Source: Sporosarcina sp. NCCP-2716 (GTDB lineage Bacteria > Bacillota > Bacilli > Bacillales_A > Planococcaceae). Taken from it: 64,000 nt of DNA. Every line of letters starts with the position of its first letter. The first letter of the stretch is position 1. The stretch lies in assembly GCF_023707985.1 (NCBI RefSeq), contig NZ_BRCF01000010.1, forward strand, positions 1 to 64,000, written 5' to 3'. Of this stretch, positions 34,983 to 44,109 are shown piece after piece. A program made the translations under genes and the position numbers. A model generated the notes under the pieces. It made no database searches and was not told where the DNA came from. It worked only from the letters and a program-made list of their open reading frames with translations.

Positions 34983-35330
34983 ATGATTGAACCACTGACA
35001 ACTGCCGAGCGCGTGAAGGCGATTGCCAAACATCTGAATGCTCTCACCGATGATCAGGTGTCCGTGTTGATCGAAGACGCATCGGCAGAGGTGGTCGCGC
35101 TGCCGGTGAAAGAGGAATTCAAGGAGCGCCTGGCGCGGTACCTGGCCGCCCATTACGGCTCGCTTAACATACGTCAGGCTCAATCAGAGACCGTGGGCCC
35201 TCTCAAGAGGAGCTACACGTCCGATTCCATCGACCGGAGCAAGGGGCTGGATGGCACTTCATACGGACAAGAATATCTGCGTCTTCTCAAACTGTATTCG
35301 CCGAAGAAGCTGCATTTGACGGTGCTCTGA
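34983..35330 (+). CDS. head-tail connector (DUF4054-like adaptor)
   Basis: 115 residues, mainly helical: LTDDQVSVLIEDASAEV and ERLARYLAAHYGSL are typical of DUF4054/gp6-like adaptor proteins below the portal. ATG 34983 after GGGGAG at 9 nt. Overlaps the next gene by one base. Confidence 0.72.
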   Translation: MIEPLTTAERVKAIAKHLNALTDDQVSVLIEDASAEVVALPVKEEFKERLARYLAAHYGSLNIRQAQSETVGPLKRSYTSDSIDRSKGLDGTSYGQEYLRLLKLYSPKKLHLTVL

Positions 35331-35962
35331 TGGAGATCCAAGACGACAGAAGTATGTTGGATGACTTGCTCGCGCGACTGGGGGAAATGGACCAACACTC
35401 GCTGGAAATCGGCATCTTTGGCTCGGATGATTCCTTCTATGCTATGATCGCCAACGTGCACGAATTTGGGATGACGATCAAGCCGAAAAACGGCAAGAAT
35501 CTCGCCATTCCGGTGCATCGGAAAGCGGTCGGGAAGAGTCCTCATGACTTCGGAGATGAGTTGCAGCCGATGTTCACGAAGAAGGGCGGCAAGTCCCGTG
35601 TGTATGGTCTTGGCGTGAAGACGGGGACGAAGGGCGAAATGGAGATGTACTTCGTTCTGAAAGAGAGCGTCAACATCCCGGAACGCTCGTTCATCCGCTC
35701 GACATTCGATGAAAAGCATGATGAGTGGATGGACTACTTGGAGCAACTTATCGAGAAGTTGTGTGATCTGGAGCTGACAGCAAAAATGGTGTTCGACCGT
35801 CTCGGCTCCCGAATCGCTGAAGACATCCAGGACAAGATGACGGATATGCGGAGTCCGAAGAACGCGGCACTGACCGTGCAGAATAAAGGCTCGAGCAATC
35901 CGCTTATCGACACCGGTCAGCTGCGGCGGCGAGTGACTTGGAAGGTGGTGAGCAGGCGATGA
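35330..35962 (+). CDS. virion morphogenesis / tail completion protein
   Basis: 210 residues. LEIGIFGSDDSFYAMIANVHEFG, IPERSFIRSTFDE and SSNPLIDTGQLRRRVTW match the phage virion morphogenesis family (gpG/HK97 gp10-like). It seals the head-tail joint. Overlaps both neighbours. Confidence 0.8.
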   Translation: MEIQDDRSMLDDLLARLGEMDQHSLEIGIFGSDDSFYAMIANVHEFGMTIKPKNGKNLAIPVHRKAVGKSPHDFGDELQPMFTKKGGKSRVYGLGVKTGTKGEMEMYFVLKESVNIPERSFIRSTFDEKHDEWMDYLEQLIEKLCDLELTAKMVFDRLGSRIAEDIQDKMTDMRSPKNAALTVQNKGSSNPLIDTGQLRRRVTWKVVSRR

Positions 35963-36321
35963 TGTTTCAGTTTCAGGATATGCTGCAGGACTACGAGTCG
36001 GATATCGCTATTCTGACGAGCCTGCCCGGAACGAACGGCGGCTACGACGACGAAACCGGGGAGCCCATTAAGGGGACTCCCGCTACTACGAGCCGCACGG
36101 AAGCCAGGGCAGTTGTTCTGCCGTATTCGGCCAATCAGATCTATCAGTCCGGCGGTCGGCTTACCCAGACCCATCGCCAGCTCATAACGGACCTCGTTCT
36201 CCCGACGAAAGCAATCATCGAGCATGCGGGTCTGAAATACTCGGTGGAGAACAAAACCGGTTACGAAGAGCACGCAGATTTCAGCGTCTACGAATTGAAG
36301 TGGGTGAGTGCTTTTGGCTAA
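35959..36321 (+). CDS. neck protein (putative head closure)
   Basis: 120 residues; central GGYDDETGEPIKGTP and ARAVVLPYSANQIYQSGGRL are beta-rich, as in head-closure proteins. The position between adaptor and terminator genes supports a neck role. Two ATGs are adjacent (35959 and 35962). Overlaps both neighbours. Confidence 0.6.
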   Translation: MMFQFQDMLQDYESDIAILTSLPGTNGGYDDETGEPIKGTPATTSRTEARAVVLPYSANQIYQSGGRLTQTHRQLITDLVLPTKAIIEHAGLKYSVENKTGYEEHADFSVYELKWVSAFG

Positions 36322-36775
36322 CTACTTTGACTATCGTGTCATCACCAGTTCACTGATCCAAGCTGTCCGGACGGCGACCGGTTACCCGTGTATCGAAGCC
36401 AACGGAACCGGCGAGCAACCTGCTTATCCATTCGCTACGTTCACGATCACAAGTCCGAAAATCACCATACAGCGTGACGATGAAAACGCTCCGTTTGAGC
36501 TCACCGTGTCCCTTACCTGGCACGATGAAAGCTCACTGAGCGTTTTAAATTTGGCGAAAAAATGTGAGTCCTATTTCAAATCGACTGCCGGCCGTTCTGT
36601 CTTCGTCGCAAAAGGCGTGGTCATTGTCGACATCATGGGATTCGACCGACGGGACAATTTCATCTCGATCGAGTATGAGCGCATGGCGGGATTTGATGTC
36701 TCCATGCGAGTGCTCGATCCATTCTTGGATGAAGTTGATCCGATCACTCAAATACGAACAAATGGAGGAATTTAG
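36308..36775 (+). CDS. tail terminator-like neck protein
   Basis: 155 residues, GTG start. YPFATFTITSPKITIQRDD and SVLNLAKKCESYF resemble LIC_12616-type phage neck terminator proteins. Located directly before the sheath gene, as expected for a protein ending the tail. Confidence 0.72.
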   Translation: MLLANYFDYRVITSSLIQAVRTATGYPCIEANGTGEQPAYPFATFTITSPKITIQRDDENAPFELTVSLTWHDESSLSVLNLAKKCESYFKSTAGRSVFVAKGVVIVDIMGFDRRDNFISIEYERMAGFDVSMRVLDPFLDEVDPITQIRTNGGI

Positions 36776-37786
36776 ATGGCACTGAAAGACGTGAGTGTAG
36801 TAATTGACATCCTGCATCCGGCGTCCGTAGCCGGTCTTGGGCGCCCGCTTATTTTAGTAGCAGGCGACGCAGTAAAGTACACGGAATACAAAGGCTTGGA
36901 GACACTGGTCGCTGACTTTAATAGCGGCACACCTACCTATAAGCTGGCACAAACCATCCTGGCACAGAAGAACAAACCGGAAGTGATCTGTGTCGCGACT
37001 TATGTGGGAACTACGCCAGCGCCTGGACAGGCGCTAGGAGATGTACTCGAGAAATACTATGACAAGTCATGGCATTTCGCCCTTCTGGCTGAATCGACAG
37101 CGGCAGACCGGTTGGTCCTTTCCAATAAAGTCGAGTTGCATGATTTCAAGTTCGCGGTTGTGCAGGTTTCGGATAAGGCGGAAATTCAAGCGTTCAAAGG
37201 AAATCCGCACACGCTGGTCTACTTCCATACGAACGAAGAGGAGCGTCTAGATGGCGCTGTCATCGGCGATGCGGCCAATCTGGAAGTCGGATCGATCACA
37301 TGGAAGTTCCGTCGCAATCTGAAGGCCGTGACGCCTATCGAGATTAGTCCGGATGACTTGGATACGGTCCATACAGCGGGCGCCAATGCCTATGTGACGA
37401 AAGCGGGTATTCCACAAACGTCCGAAGGCATCGTGGCGACTGGAGAGTACATCGACTTCTACCATGGCCGCGACTGGATCAAAGCGAATATGGAAACGGA
37501 CCTGCAGACCATGCTTGCTGATAATGACAAAGTACCTTCCAACACAAATGGTGTGTCCATGGTTGGTGCGATTGCAACCAGCGTCCTCTCAACTGCCGGT
37601 AAGCAAGGCATCATTGAGACGAATGACGAGGACCAATATGCGTTCAATGTCTACACGCAGCCATATGACGAGGGCACGGTTGACGAGCAAGGCAAGCGGG
37701 TCTACAGCGGCTTGTCCTTTGACTACAGAGCTCAAGGCGCAATCCACAAAATCAACGTCCGGGGGTCAGTCGTCTCAGGAGCGTAA
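36776..37786 (+). CDS. contractile tail sheath protein (DUF3383 type)
   Basis: 336 residues. GLGRPLILVAGD, YKLAQTILAQ and the C-terminal YSGLSFDYRAQGAIHKINV match the DUF3383 sheath-like family. The presence of a sheath shows that the phage is a myovirus. ATG follows GGAGG at 8 nt. The tube gene follows. Confidence 0.87.
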   Translation: MALKDVSVVIDILHPASVAGLGRPLILVAGDAVKYTEYKGLETLVADFNSGTPTYKLAQTILAQKNKPEVICVATYVGTTPAPGQALGDVLEKYYDKSWHFALLAESTAADRLVLSNKVELHDFKFAVVQVSDKAEIQAFKGNPHTLVYFHTNEEERLDGAVIGDAANLEVGSITWKFRRNLKAVTPIEISPDDLDTVHTAGANAYVTKAGIPQTSEGIVATGEYIDFYHGRDWIKANMETDLQTMLADNDKVPSNTNGVSMVGAIATSVLSTAGKQGIIETNDEDQYAFNVYTQPYDEGTVDEQGKRVYSGLSFDYRAQGAIHKINVRGSVVSGA

Positions 37787-37830
37787 CGCTTCGACACGCC
37801 AGGCATCTTGACTAACAAGGAGGAAAACAG

Positions 37831-38238
37831 ATGGCTACAGCACCAGGAGTATATGATGCGTCCCTCATCACGACGACGCTCAACAATATGATCGTGACAG
37901 GGTTCAAGAAAGGTACCTTTGTCACGGCTAATACAGACGGCGACCGGGTGACGGTCGAGTCCAATGCGCAGGGAGAAGCGTCATGGGCGCTCAATAACAG
38001 CAAGCTCGGCACGGTTACGCTGACGCTCAACCAGACATCCCCGTTCATCCGAGTTCTGAACGAATTGGCGAACAAGAAATTGTTCTTCCCGATTTGGGTG
38101 GATGATCCGATCAACAAGGAACGCCGCGGCGGCACAGAAGCATTCGTCACAAAAATTGCAGATGCTTCGTTCTCGGAGGGTGTCGAGGGTCGTGCCTATA
38201 CGATCAAAGTCGGCGATTTCAGCGTACTGAATTACTAA
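37831..38238 (+). CDS. tail tube protein (DUF3277 type)
   Basis: 135 residues, beta-rich with a GVYDASLITTTLNNMIVTGF start and a QTSPFIRVLNELANK helix, matching DUF3277/KPLE1-type tube proteins. AAGGAGG before ATG. A terminator-like hairpin follows, which may lower expression of the downstream tail genes relative to the tube. Confidence 0.85.
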   Translation: MATAPGVYDASLITTTLNNMIVTGFKKGTFVTANTDGDRVTVESNAQGEASWALNNSKLGTVTLTLNQTSPFIRVLNELANKKLFFPIWVDDPINKERRGGTEAFVTKIADASFSEGVEGRAYTIKVGDFSVLNY

Positions 38239-38265
38239 AAGGGCGGGTTTCCCCGCTCTTTTTTC
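38238..38265 (+). terminator. attenuator after the tube gene
   Basis: AGGGCGGG pairs with CCCCGCTCT (one G-T) around a short loop, followed by six T. It lies inside the tail operon. Confidence 0.85.
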
Positions 38266-38303
38266 TCTGCACGAAAATACAAACAATACAGGAGGAATCA
38301 CTC

Positions 38304-38597
38304 ATGTCAGAAAAGACAACAGAAACGACAGCATCGGCTCAAAAATTCGGTAAGCAGGAAACGTATTCGAACTCAGGTGTGGATTACACATTCCAGTTTC
38401 CCGGCACCCGGAAGACGCAGGAGATTCTGGATAACTCGAAAGGGCTCGGCGGGGTGTTCTCGGACACTCGTTATCACGAGCAACTGATGGAGCACGTCAT
38501 TGTCTCTCCTAAAGTCAGCTTTGAATATTTCGATGAACACGATGGCTATCGCGAGGTAATGGCTGCGGCAGACCGATTTCTTGGGGGATTGCTCTAA
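38304..38597 (+). CDS. tail assembly chaperone, upstream frame
   Basis: 97 residues in the place of gpG-type chaperones, between tube and tape measure. FQFPGTRKTQEILDNSKG and VIVSPKVSFEYFDE resemble Mu-like/XkdN tail chaperones. The end passes over CTTGGGGGATT, a slippery G-run, a few codons before the stop. AGGAGG precedes ATG. Confidence 0.75.
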   Translation: MSEKTTETTASAQKFGKQETYSNSGVDYTFQFPGTRKTQEILDNSKGLGGVFSDTRYHEQLMEHVIVSPKVSFEYFDEHDGYREVMAAADRFLGGLL

Positions 38598-38784
38598 TCC
38601 TCGGGATCCACAATCATACGAGATGCAGTTCGAGGAAGAATTGGCCTACTGGCTGCCTGTAGTCACCGGAATTGCCACCTACCAGGAAGTAGAGAGCATG
38701 ACACGTGATCAGCTAGAGATGGCAATCATGGCGGCCAACTTCAAGATAAAACTGCTCAAGCAAGGGGGTATGGCAGATGGCTAA
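38584..38784 (+). CDS. tail assembly chaperone, frameshifted downstream frame
   Basis: About 66 residues readable only by leaving the upstream frame at GGGGGA (38583-38588). A -2 slip (GGA to GGG) or a +1 slip gives ...GDCSNPRDPQSYEMQFEEEL. There is no own ATG with a ribosome site at its start. The fused product would be about 163 residues. Ends overlapping the tape measure gene. Comparable G/GT-type fusions are known in dsDNA tailed phages, with -2 in Mu. Confidence 0.65.
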   Translation, partial: GDCSNPRDPQSYEMQFEEELAYWLPVVTGIATYQEVESMTRDQLEMAIMAANFKIKLLKQGGMADG

Positions 38785-41700
38785 GTCGTTGCGGCAGACC
38801 ACTATGAAAGTGAAGGTCGACGTCGAAGCAAAGGAATTAGACGCGGTCGATGAGCGGTTACGCAGCACTGCCAAATCTGCCGAAGCCCTTGAACATTCCG
38901 CGAAGAAAACCGATCGTGCAGTAGAAGATACCGGAAAAACATTGAAGAAGACGTCAGATGCCGCTGAGCAGCTGGACCAATCCAACAAGCGCGTCGACAA
39001 GTCCACGGAGAACACTGGCAAGTCGATGAAGCAGACGGCCATCGAAGGCAAAAAGAATGCTGATGCTCTCAAAGATCAATCTGAAGAGAGCGAACGCACT
39101 GCTTCGGCGCTTGAAAAACTGTCTCATAAAGGCACGTTATTGAGAGATACGTTCGCGGGTATCGGCGCTGCTGCCGTTACTCGTGGAATGTATGATCTTG
39201 GTAAGCAGGCAATAATAACGGGCAAGGAATTTGACCAGGGCATGAGTGCCGTCAAAGCGGTAGCCGGCGCGACAAATGCCGACTTTAAGGCGATGCGCGA
39301 GCAGGCGATCCAGGTCGGCGCAGATACGACCAAGTCTGCTAAAGAAGTTTCTGACGCACAGTTGGAACTTGCCAAGTCGGGTATGTCCGCGAAAGAGACG
39401 ATGGCGGCCATTCCGGGTGCTATTAGTGCCTCGACTGCAGCAGGTGAAGACATGGCAATGACTGTCGGGGTAATGACGGCAGCGTTGAACGGTTTTCAGC
39501 TAGAAGCGAGCGCTTCTGCTCACGTTGCGGACGTTTTAGCTGAAGCAGCTAACGGATCCAAAGCCGATATTCTGGACATGGGTTATGCATTCAAGTATGC
39601 TGCGACACCGGCGAACACCCTCGGCATTCAGCTAGAGGAATTGTCTGCAGCTACCATGATCATGACGAATGCCGGTCTTGCAGGAGAGCAAGCTGGTACC
39701 TCGTTGCGTGCTTCTCTCATCCGCTTGGTAGACTCACCTGAAAAAGCGTCCAAGGCAATGGAGAAATTAGGCGTAGAGATAGCTGATGCAAAAGGGAATA
39801 TGCGTCCTTTCACTACCATCATCAATGAACTTCGGGGCGCTACAGAAGGCATGGGGAACGCACAGAAACTGGCGGCCATGGCGACTATCTTCGGGACAGA
39901 AGCGGCCACCGGTATGGTATCGATTATCGATTCCGCGCCAGGTACAATGGAGAAATTCACGAAGTCCCTTCAGGAATCCGACGGAGCGTCTGCAAAAGCT
40001 GCCGAGACAATGACTGACAACTATTACGGTGCGTTAGAAGAATTGGAAGGTACGATTGAAAGTATTTCAATCAACGTATCGGATGTTCTGACTCCAACAG
40101 TACAGGGAGCTACTGAGATCCTGTCTGGATTAGGGGATAGATTCAACGATCTAAGTCCGTCTGCGCGTTCCATGGTTGTATGGGGTACTGTAGTCGCCGG
40201 CGGAGTGTTGCCGGCGACTGTTGCCTTGTTCAAGGTGGTCGGCGCTGTCCGTTCTATCAGCACAGTGATGTCTGGAGCAAATGCTTTCTTTGCGTCCTAT
40301 CGGACACAGATGCAGATGACTGGCGCCCAGGCAACTGTTACCGCCGGTCAGGTCGAACGCCTGAACCGCGCAATGGTCTTATCGAGGACTCCTGTAGGCG
40401 GAACCATTAAAGGTGCCAAGCCTGTACCAGGACCTGTCGTCGCCGCAAGCAAGGGCACTGCCGCGAAAGCAGCTGCGCCGATTGCAAAAGGCGGCGGGAA
40501 GGCATTACCGATTATCGGTACTGCGATTGCGGCTTCCTCTCTTATCGGCATGTCACAAGAGACAGCGGGACAGGATGTCGGCGGTTTTGCTGGATCACTG
40601 GCAGCTGGTTTCGGAGGGGCCAAAGTTGGTGCGGCTATTGGGACTCTGATCGCTCCTGGAATAGGTACAGCGATCGGCAGCGCAGTCGGAGGAATTGCCG
40701 GATCAGTAGCTGGAGTTAAGTTCGGCAGTGATTTCGGTGATTATCTGCAGGAACAATGGCCAAAAATCAGCAAAAAAGCGAAAAACTGGACTGAAAAGAA
40801 TCCGATTGCAGTGAAATCGGTAATGAACACATCTCCTGCCGGCGTTGACGGCCCGGGTCCTGCAAGCATATCTCCTGGGACTACATTCAAAGCTAAGGGT
40901 CCGTTAAATGACAAGGTGACATTTGACGAGTCTGTCTCTAAATCCACTGCTAAAGCATATGCCAGCTATAAGAAGTTCACCGACAAGGCGACGGTGGAAC
41001 TTCAGTATCTTGCCAATTCGGGTGATGTACTGAGCAAGAAGGCCTCTGATAGCATTGCTAAAAACTTCAGTAGTTCGGCAAAGGTTTTGGAAGATAAGCT
41101 TGAAAAAAGTGCAAAGTCCTCTGCCGCTAACCTCAACTCTCTCGTTGAATCTGGATTTCTCGGAAAGAAAGAATTCAGCAAGATCGAGAAAGAGCAGAGT
41201 GCCCGTTTGGCCAAGCAGAAAAAGACGATCCAGGACACCAATGCTTCCATCCAGAAGCTGAATGAAAAAATGTACAATGAATCCGCGAAGATCACGAAGC
41301 GATCTGAAGACGAGATTGCAAAAATTAAAGCGGAGGCGGCCAAGAAAGGCAGATCTCTAACTTTGGATGAGCAGAAGAAGATCACTGCTTTGGAGGAGAA
41401 GGCTGCTACCGATCGCAAACGGGTTCAGAGTAAGTACAAAAACGAAATTCTGCAACTGCAGGAACAACAGAACAAGACTGCTGTTAAGACGTTGTCCAAG
41501 TCAGCGAAAGAGCAGAGAACCATCCTGACTACCTTGCAGCACGAATCGAGCAGTATCAGTGCTAAACAAGCTGCAGATGTAGTAAAGCAGTCAGTCAAGG
41601 CAAGGGACGGCGCCGTTAAAGAAGCAAACAAGAAATATAAAGATGTCGTCGCAGCTGCAGACGCTGAGTATTATGAGAACGGAACGATTACCAAGAAACA

Positions 41701-43192
41701 GCACGATGACATTATCGCTAAGGCGAAAGCGCAGCGAGATGGAGCAGTAACGCAGGCGGAGGATATGCATCAAAATGTTGTGAAGCAGGCGAAGTTGCAG
41801 GCGCAAGGCCACCTTGATCAAGTGGATTGGGAAACTGGTCAAGCGTTGTCTAAGTGGCAGCTGTTCAAGGTGGATCTGGCCCGTGTGGTCAATAGTGTTA
41901 CCGGCGGCATCAACAAGGTCCTCGACTTCTTCAACATTCCGAAGATTCCCGAGTGGAATCCTGCCGGCTATACAAGTTCGCCGAGTGCCGCTTACGGCTC
42001 CGGCGCCTCTACAGGCTCTAAAGGAACGGCCATCGCTGCCAATGCCAGAGGAACATCCAGTTTCGCCGGCGGTCATTCACTGGTGGGCGAGGAGGGCGTT
42101 GAGCTTGCGTACAAGCCGTTCGGCGGGTCGGCGCAGCTGTTGGGTGCCAACGGTCCGGAAGTGGCAAATCTTGATGCGGGGACACGCATTCTGAATCATC
42201 GGGATACCATGTCTGTTCTTAACGGCGGTATCGGTGCCGGGCTGACTCTGCCAGGGTATGCAAAAGGCAATTCGTCCATCGCTGATTTCGCAAGTTCTGC
42301 AGTTTCCGGTGTCAAAAAGGCCGGTTCGGCAATCGGCGACTTTGCATCGGACGCCGTGGAATGGATGATGCATCCCGTCGAGTCGGCGAAAAAGCTGTTC
42401 GGCAAGTTCATTCCGTTCTCCGGTAACGACGTCGGTGGACTGGGCACGGGAATTCTCACTCATATGCGAGATGGCGCGGCCAATTATTTCAAAGAAAAGT
42501 TTGCCGACATGGCTGGCTTCGGCGGGTTAGTCGATCCCGGATCATTCACAGGCGGCGGTGCTGATTCTGCTCGAGCATGGATCCAGGCGGCCATGGCGAT
42601 TACGGGAACCAATCCAGCGTTCCTCGGCGGGCTGATGACGATTGCGAAGAAGGAGTCCGGATTCAACCCCCGGGCGATCAACCTCTGGGACATCAACGCA
42701 AAACGTGGGATTCCATCCAAAGGTTTGTTCCAGACGATTGATCCAACGTTCAATCAGCACAAAATGCCGGGCATGGGGGACATCTATAATCCGATTCATA
42801 ATGCCGTGGCGGCCATCCGGTACATGAATAGCCGGTACGGCGGCATCGGTAACGTGCCGGGCTTGCGAAATATGGCAGGCGGCAAAGGATATGTCGGCTA
42901 CGCGAAAGGCGGCTTTAAGGACAACAATCTGGATAAGGTGGTTGTCGGAGAAGATGGTCCGGAAATCGTGGATCTGCCGTTCGGCTCTCGTGTACACAAC
43001 AACCGGAAGACGAATGAACTGCTGCAAGGCAAAGGGCAAAATGTTTACAACTTCAGTCCGGTCGTTAATGTTAATGTGCAAGCTAACGAAGGAGAGACCA
43101 GTCAAAACGTAATCAAGCGTGCTGTGAATGAGGCTCTTGAAGAGGCATTCAGAGAATGGCGCGGTCTCATGGCAAGCGGGGTGGAGTACTGA
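38777..43192 (+). CDS. tail tape measure protein with lytic domain
   Basis: 1471 residues. The N-terminal 110 residues and residues about 700-1000 are coiled coil. A TMP core (about 130-430, FDQGMSAVKAVAGATNADF, LAKSGMSAKETMAAIPGAI) follows. Hydrophobic helices rich in glycine lie at about 590-660. Near 1270-1365 is a lytic transglycosylase-like domain: GLMTIAKKESGFNPRAINLW with the candidate catalytic glutamate in KKES. It sets tail length and may open peptidoglycan on injection. Confidence 0.93.
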   Translation: MAKSLRQTTMKVKVDVEAKELDAVDERLRSTAKSAEALEHSAKKTDRAVEDTGKTLKKTSDAAEQLDQSNKRVDKSTENTGKSMKQTAIEGKKNADALKDQSEESERTASALEKLSHKGTLLRDTFAGIGAAAVTRGMYDLGKQAIITGKEFDQGMSAVKAVAGATNADFKAMREQAIQVGADTTKSAKEVSDAQLELAKSGMSAKETMAAIPGAISASTAAGEDMAMTVGVMTAALNGFQLEASASAHVADVLAEAANGSKADILDMGYAFKYAATPANTLGIQLEELSAATMIMTNAGLAGEQAGTSLRASLIRLVDSPEKASKAMEKLGVEIADAKGNMRPFTTIINELRGATEGMGNAQKLAAMATIFGTEAATGMVSIIDSAPGTMEKFTKSLQESDGASAKAAETMTDNYYGALEELEGTIESISINVSDVLTPTVQGATEILSGLGDRFNDLSPSARSMVVWGTVVAGGVLPATVALFKVVGAVRSISTVMSGANAFFASYRTQMQMTGAQATVTAGQVERLNRAMVLSRTPVGGTIKGAKPVPGPVVAASKGTAAKAAAPIAKGGGKALPIIGTAIAASSLIGMSQETAGQDVGGFAGSLAAGFGGAKVGAAIGTLIAPGIGTAIGSAVGGIAGSVAGVKFGSDFGDYLQEQWPKISKKAKNWTEKNPIAVKSVMNTSPAGVDGPGPASISPGTTFKAKGPLNDKVTFDESVSKSTAKAYASYKKFTDKATVELQYLANSGDVLSKKASDSIAKNFSSSAKVLEDKLEKSAKSSAANLNSLVESGFLGKKEFSKIEKEQSARLAKQKKTIQDTNASIQKLNEKMYNESAKITKRSEDEIAKIKAEAAKKGRSLTLDEQKKITALEEKAATDRKRVQSKYKNEILQLQEQQNKTAVKTLSKSAKEQRTILTTLQHESSSISAKQAADVVKQSVKARDGAVKEANKKYKDVVAAADAEYYENGTITKKQHDDIIAKAKAQRDGAVTQAEDMHQNVVKQAKLQAQGHLDQVDWETGQALSKWQLFKVDLARVVNSVTGGINKVLDFFNIPKIPEWNPAGYTSSPSAAYGSGASTGSKGTAIAANARGTSSFAGGHSLVGEEGVELAYKPFGGSAQLLGANGPEVANLDAGTRILNHRDTMSVLNGGIGAGLTLPGYAKGNSSIADFASSAVSGVKKAGSAIGDFASDAVEWMMHPVESAKKLFGKFIPFSGNDVGGLGTGILTHMRDGAANYFKEKFADMAGFGGLVDPGSFTGGGADSARAWIQAAMAITGTNPAFLGGLMTIAKKESGFNPRAINLWDINAKRGIPSKGLFQTIDPTFNQHKMPGMGDIYNPIHNAVAAIRYMNSRYGGIGNVPGLRNMAGGKGYVGYAKGGFKDNNLDKVVVGEDGPEIVDLPFGSRVHNNRKTNELLQGKGQNVYNFSPVVNVNVQANEGETSQNVIKRAVNEALEEAFREWRGLMASGVEY

Positions 43193-43752
43193 TGGCAAAA
43201 TTAGATGGGCACAAGATTGACAATATGCAAGAGTCCTTCACCAATTCTGTCTACACGACAGCTTATCCAGTGGAGAAGGGTCTGCCGATCACAGATTCCG
43301 TTCAGCGGCAGCCGAAGACTTTCAGTGTTAGCGGTCGGATCCTCGGGAAGACACCGCAAGCCGCGGAAACCATCCGCAACGCTTTGGAAGTGAAGCAGAA
43401 CAAGGGACAGTTGGTGAAGTACGTCGGCCGCATCAGCGCATCTGACGTACTCATCACCAACCTGAACGGGAACTACGATGCAAACATCGCCAATGGGTTC
43501 TCGGTGAGCATCGATCTTCAACAGGTGCGGATCGCCAAAACGCCCTATGTCGAAAAATCCAGCAATCAGACTGTCAGCGGGAAGAAACCGGTCGTGAATA
43601 AAAAACCGTCTTCAAAATATCACACGGTAAAGGCCGGGGACACGTACTGGGCATTGGCAAGGAAATACGGTGTGCCTCTCGCAACTCTGATGAAACAGAA
43701 CCCATGGCCGGCGCGAAAAATACCGATTGGCGTAAAAATGAAAATCAAGTAA
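43192..43752 (+). CDS. LysM-containing tail/baseplate protein
   Basis: 186 residues. The N-terminal part (about 1-125) is a tail protein domain (QRQPKTFSVSGRILGKTPQ); the C-terminal LysM motif (about 139-186) reads YHTVKAGDTYWALARKYGVP and probably binds peptidoglycan. ATG overlaps the tape measure stop (TGATG). Confidence 0.85.
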   Translation: MAKLDGHKIDNMQESFTNSVYTTAYPVEKGLPITDSVQRQPKTFSVSGRILGKTPQAAETIRNALEVKQNKGQLVKYVGRISASDVLITNLNGNYDANIANGFSVSIDLQQVRIAKTPYVEKSSNQTVSGKKPVVNKKPSSKYHTVKAGDTYWALARKYGVPLATLMKQNPWPARKIPIGVKMKIK

Positions 43753-43764
43753 GGAGGAATGACG

Positions 43765-44109
43765 GTGCAACGGAGCTATATCGAATTGGATCCAGAAGAG
43801 ATCCCGGTCATCTTCGACATCTCTTTAGCGGAGGATGAGTTCACGATGGGGCTGAACTACAACCAGACGTTCGATTACTACACAGTCGACCTGTGGGACA
43901 TCGAAGGCGAACCAATTGTCTTGGGTGAGAAAATTGTCCTCAACGAGCCGTTGTTCTCTTCTCTGATTGACGAGCGGCTCCCTGCGCCGTCCATTGTTCC
44001 TTTTGACGAATCAGGGAAGGCGTTGGCTGTGACGAAAGAAAACTTCTACAAGACCGTCTTTCTGACGATTGACGATCTGCCGGCAGGTGATCCTGATGGC
44101 GACGAGTAA
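43765..44109 (+). CDS. baseplate plug-like protein
   Basis: 114 residues; beta-rich with IPVIFDISLAEDEFTMGLNY and IVLGEKIVLNEPLFS, as in the phage baseplate plug family (KPLE1 gp3-like, from memory). The GTG start 43765 is 7 nt after AAGGAGG; the in-frame ATG 43759 is too close to that site. Confidence 0.72.
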   Translation: MQRSYIELDPEEIPVIFDISLAEDEFTMGLNYNQTFDYYTVDLWDIEGEPIVLGEKIVLNEPLFSSLIDERLPAPSIVPFDESGKALAVTKENFYKTVFLTIDDLPAGDPDGDE

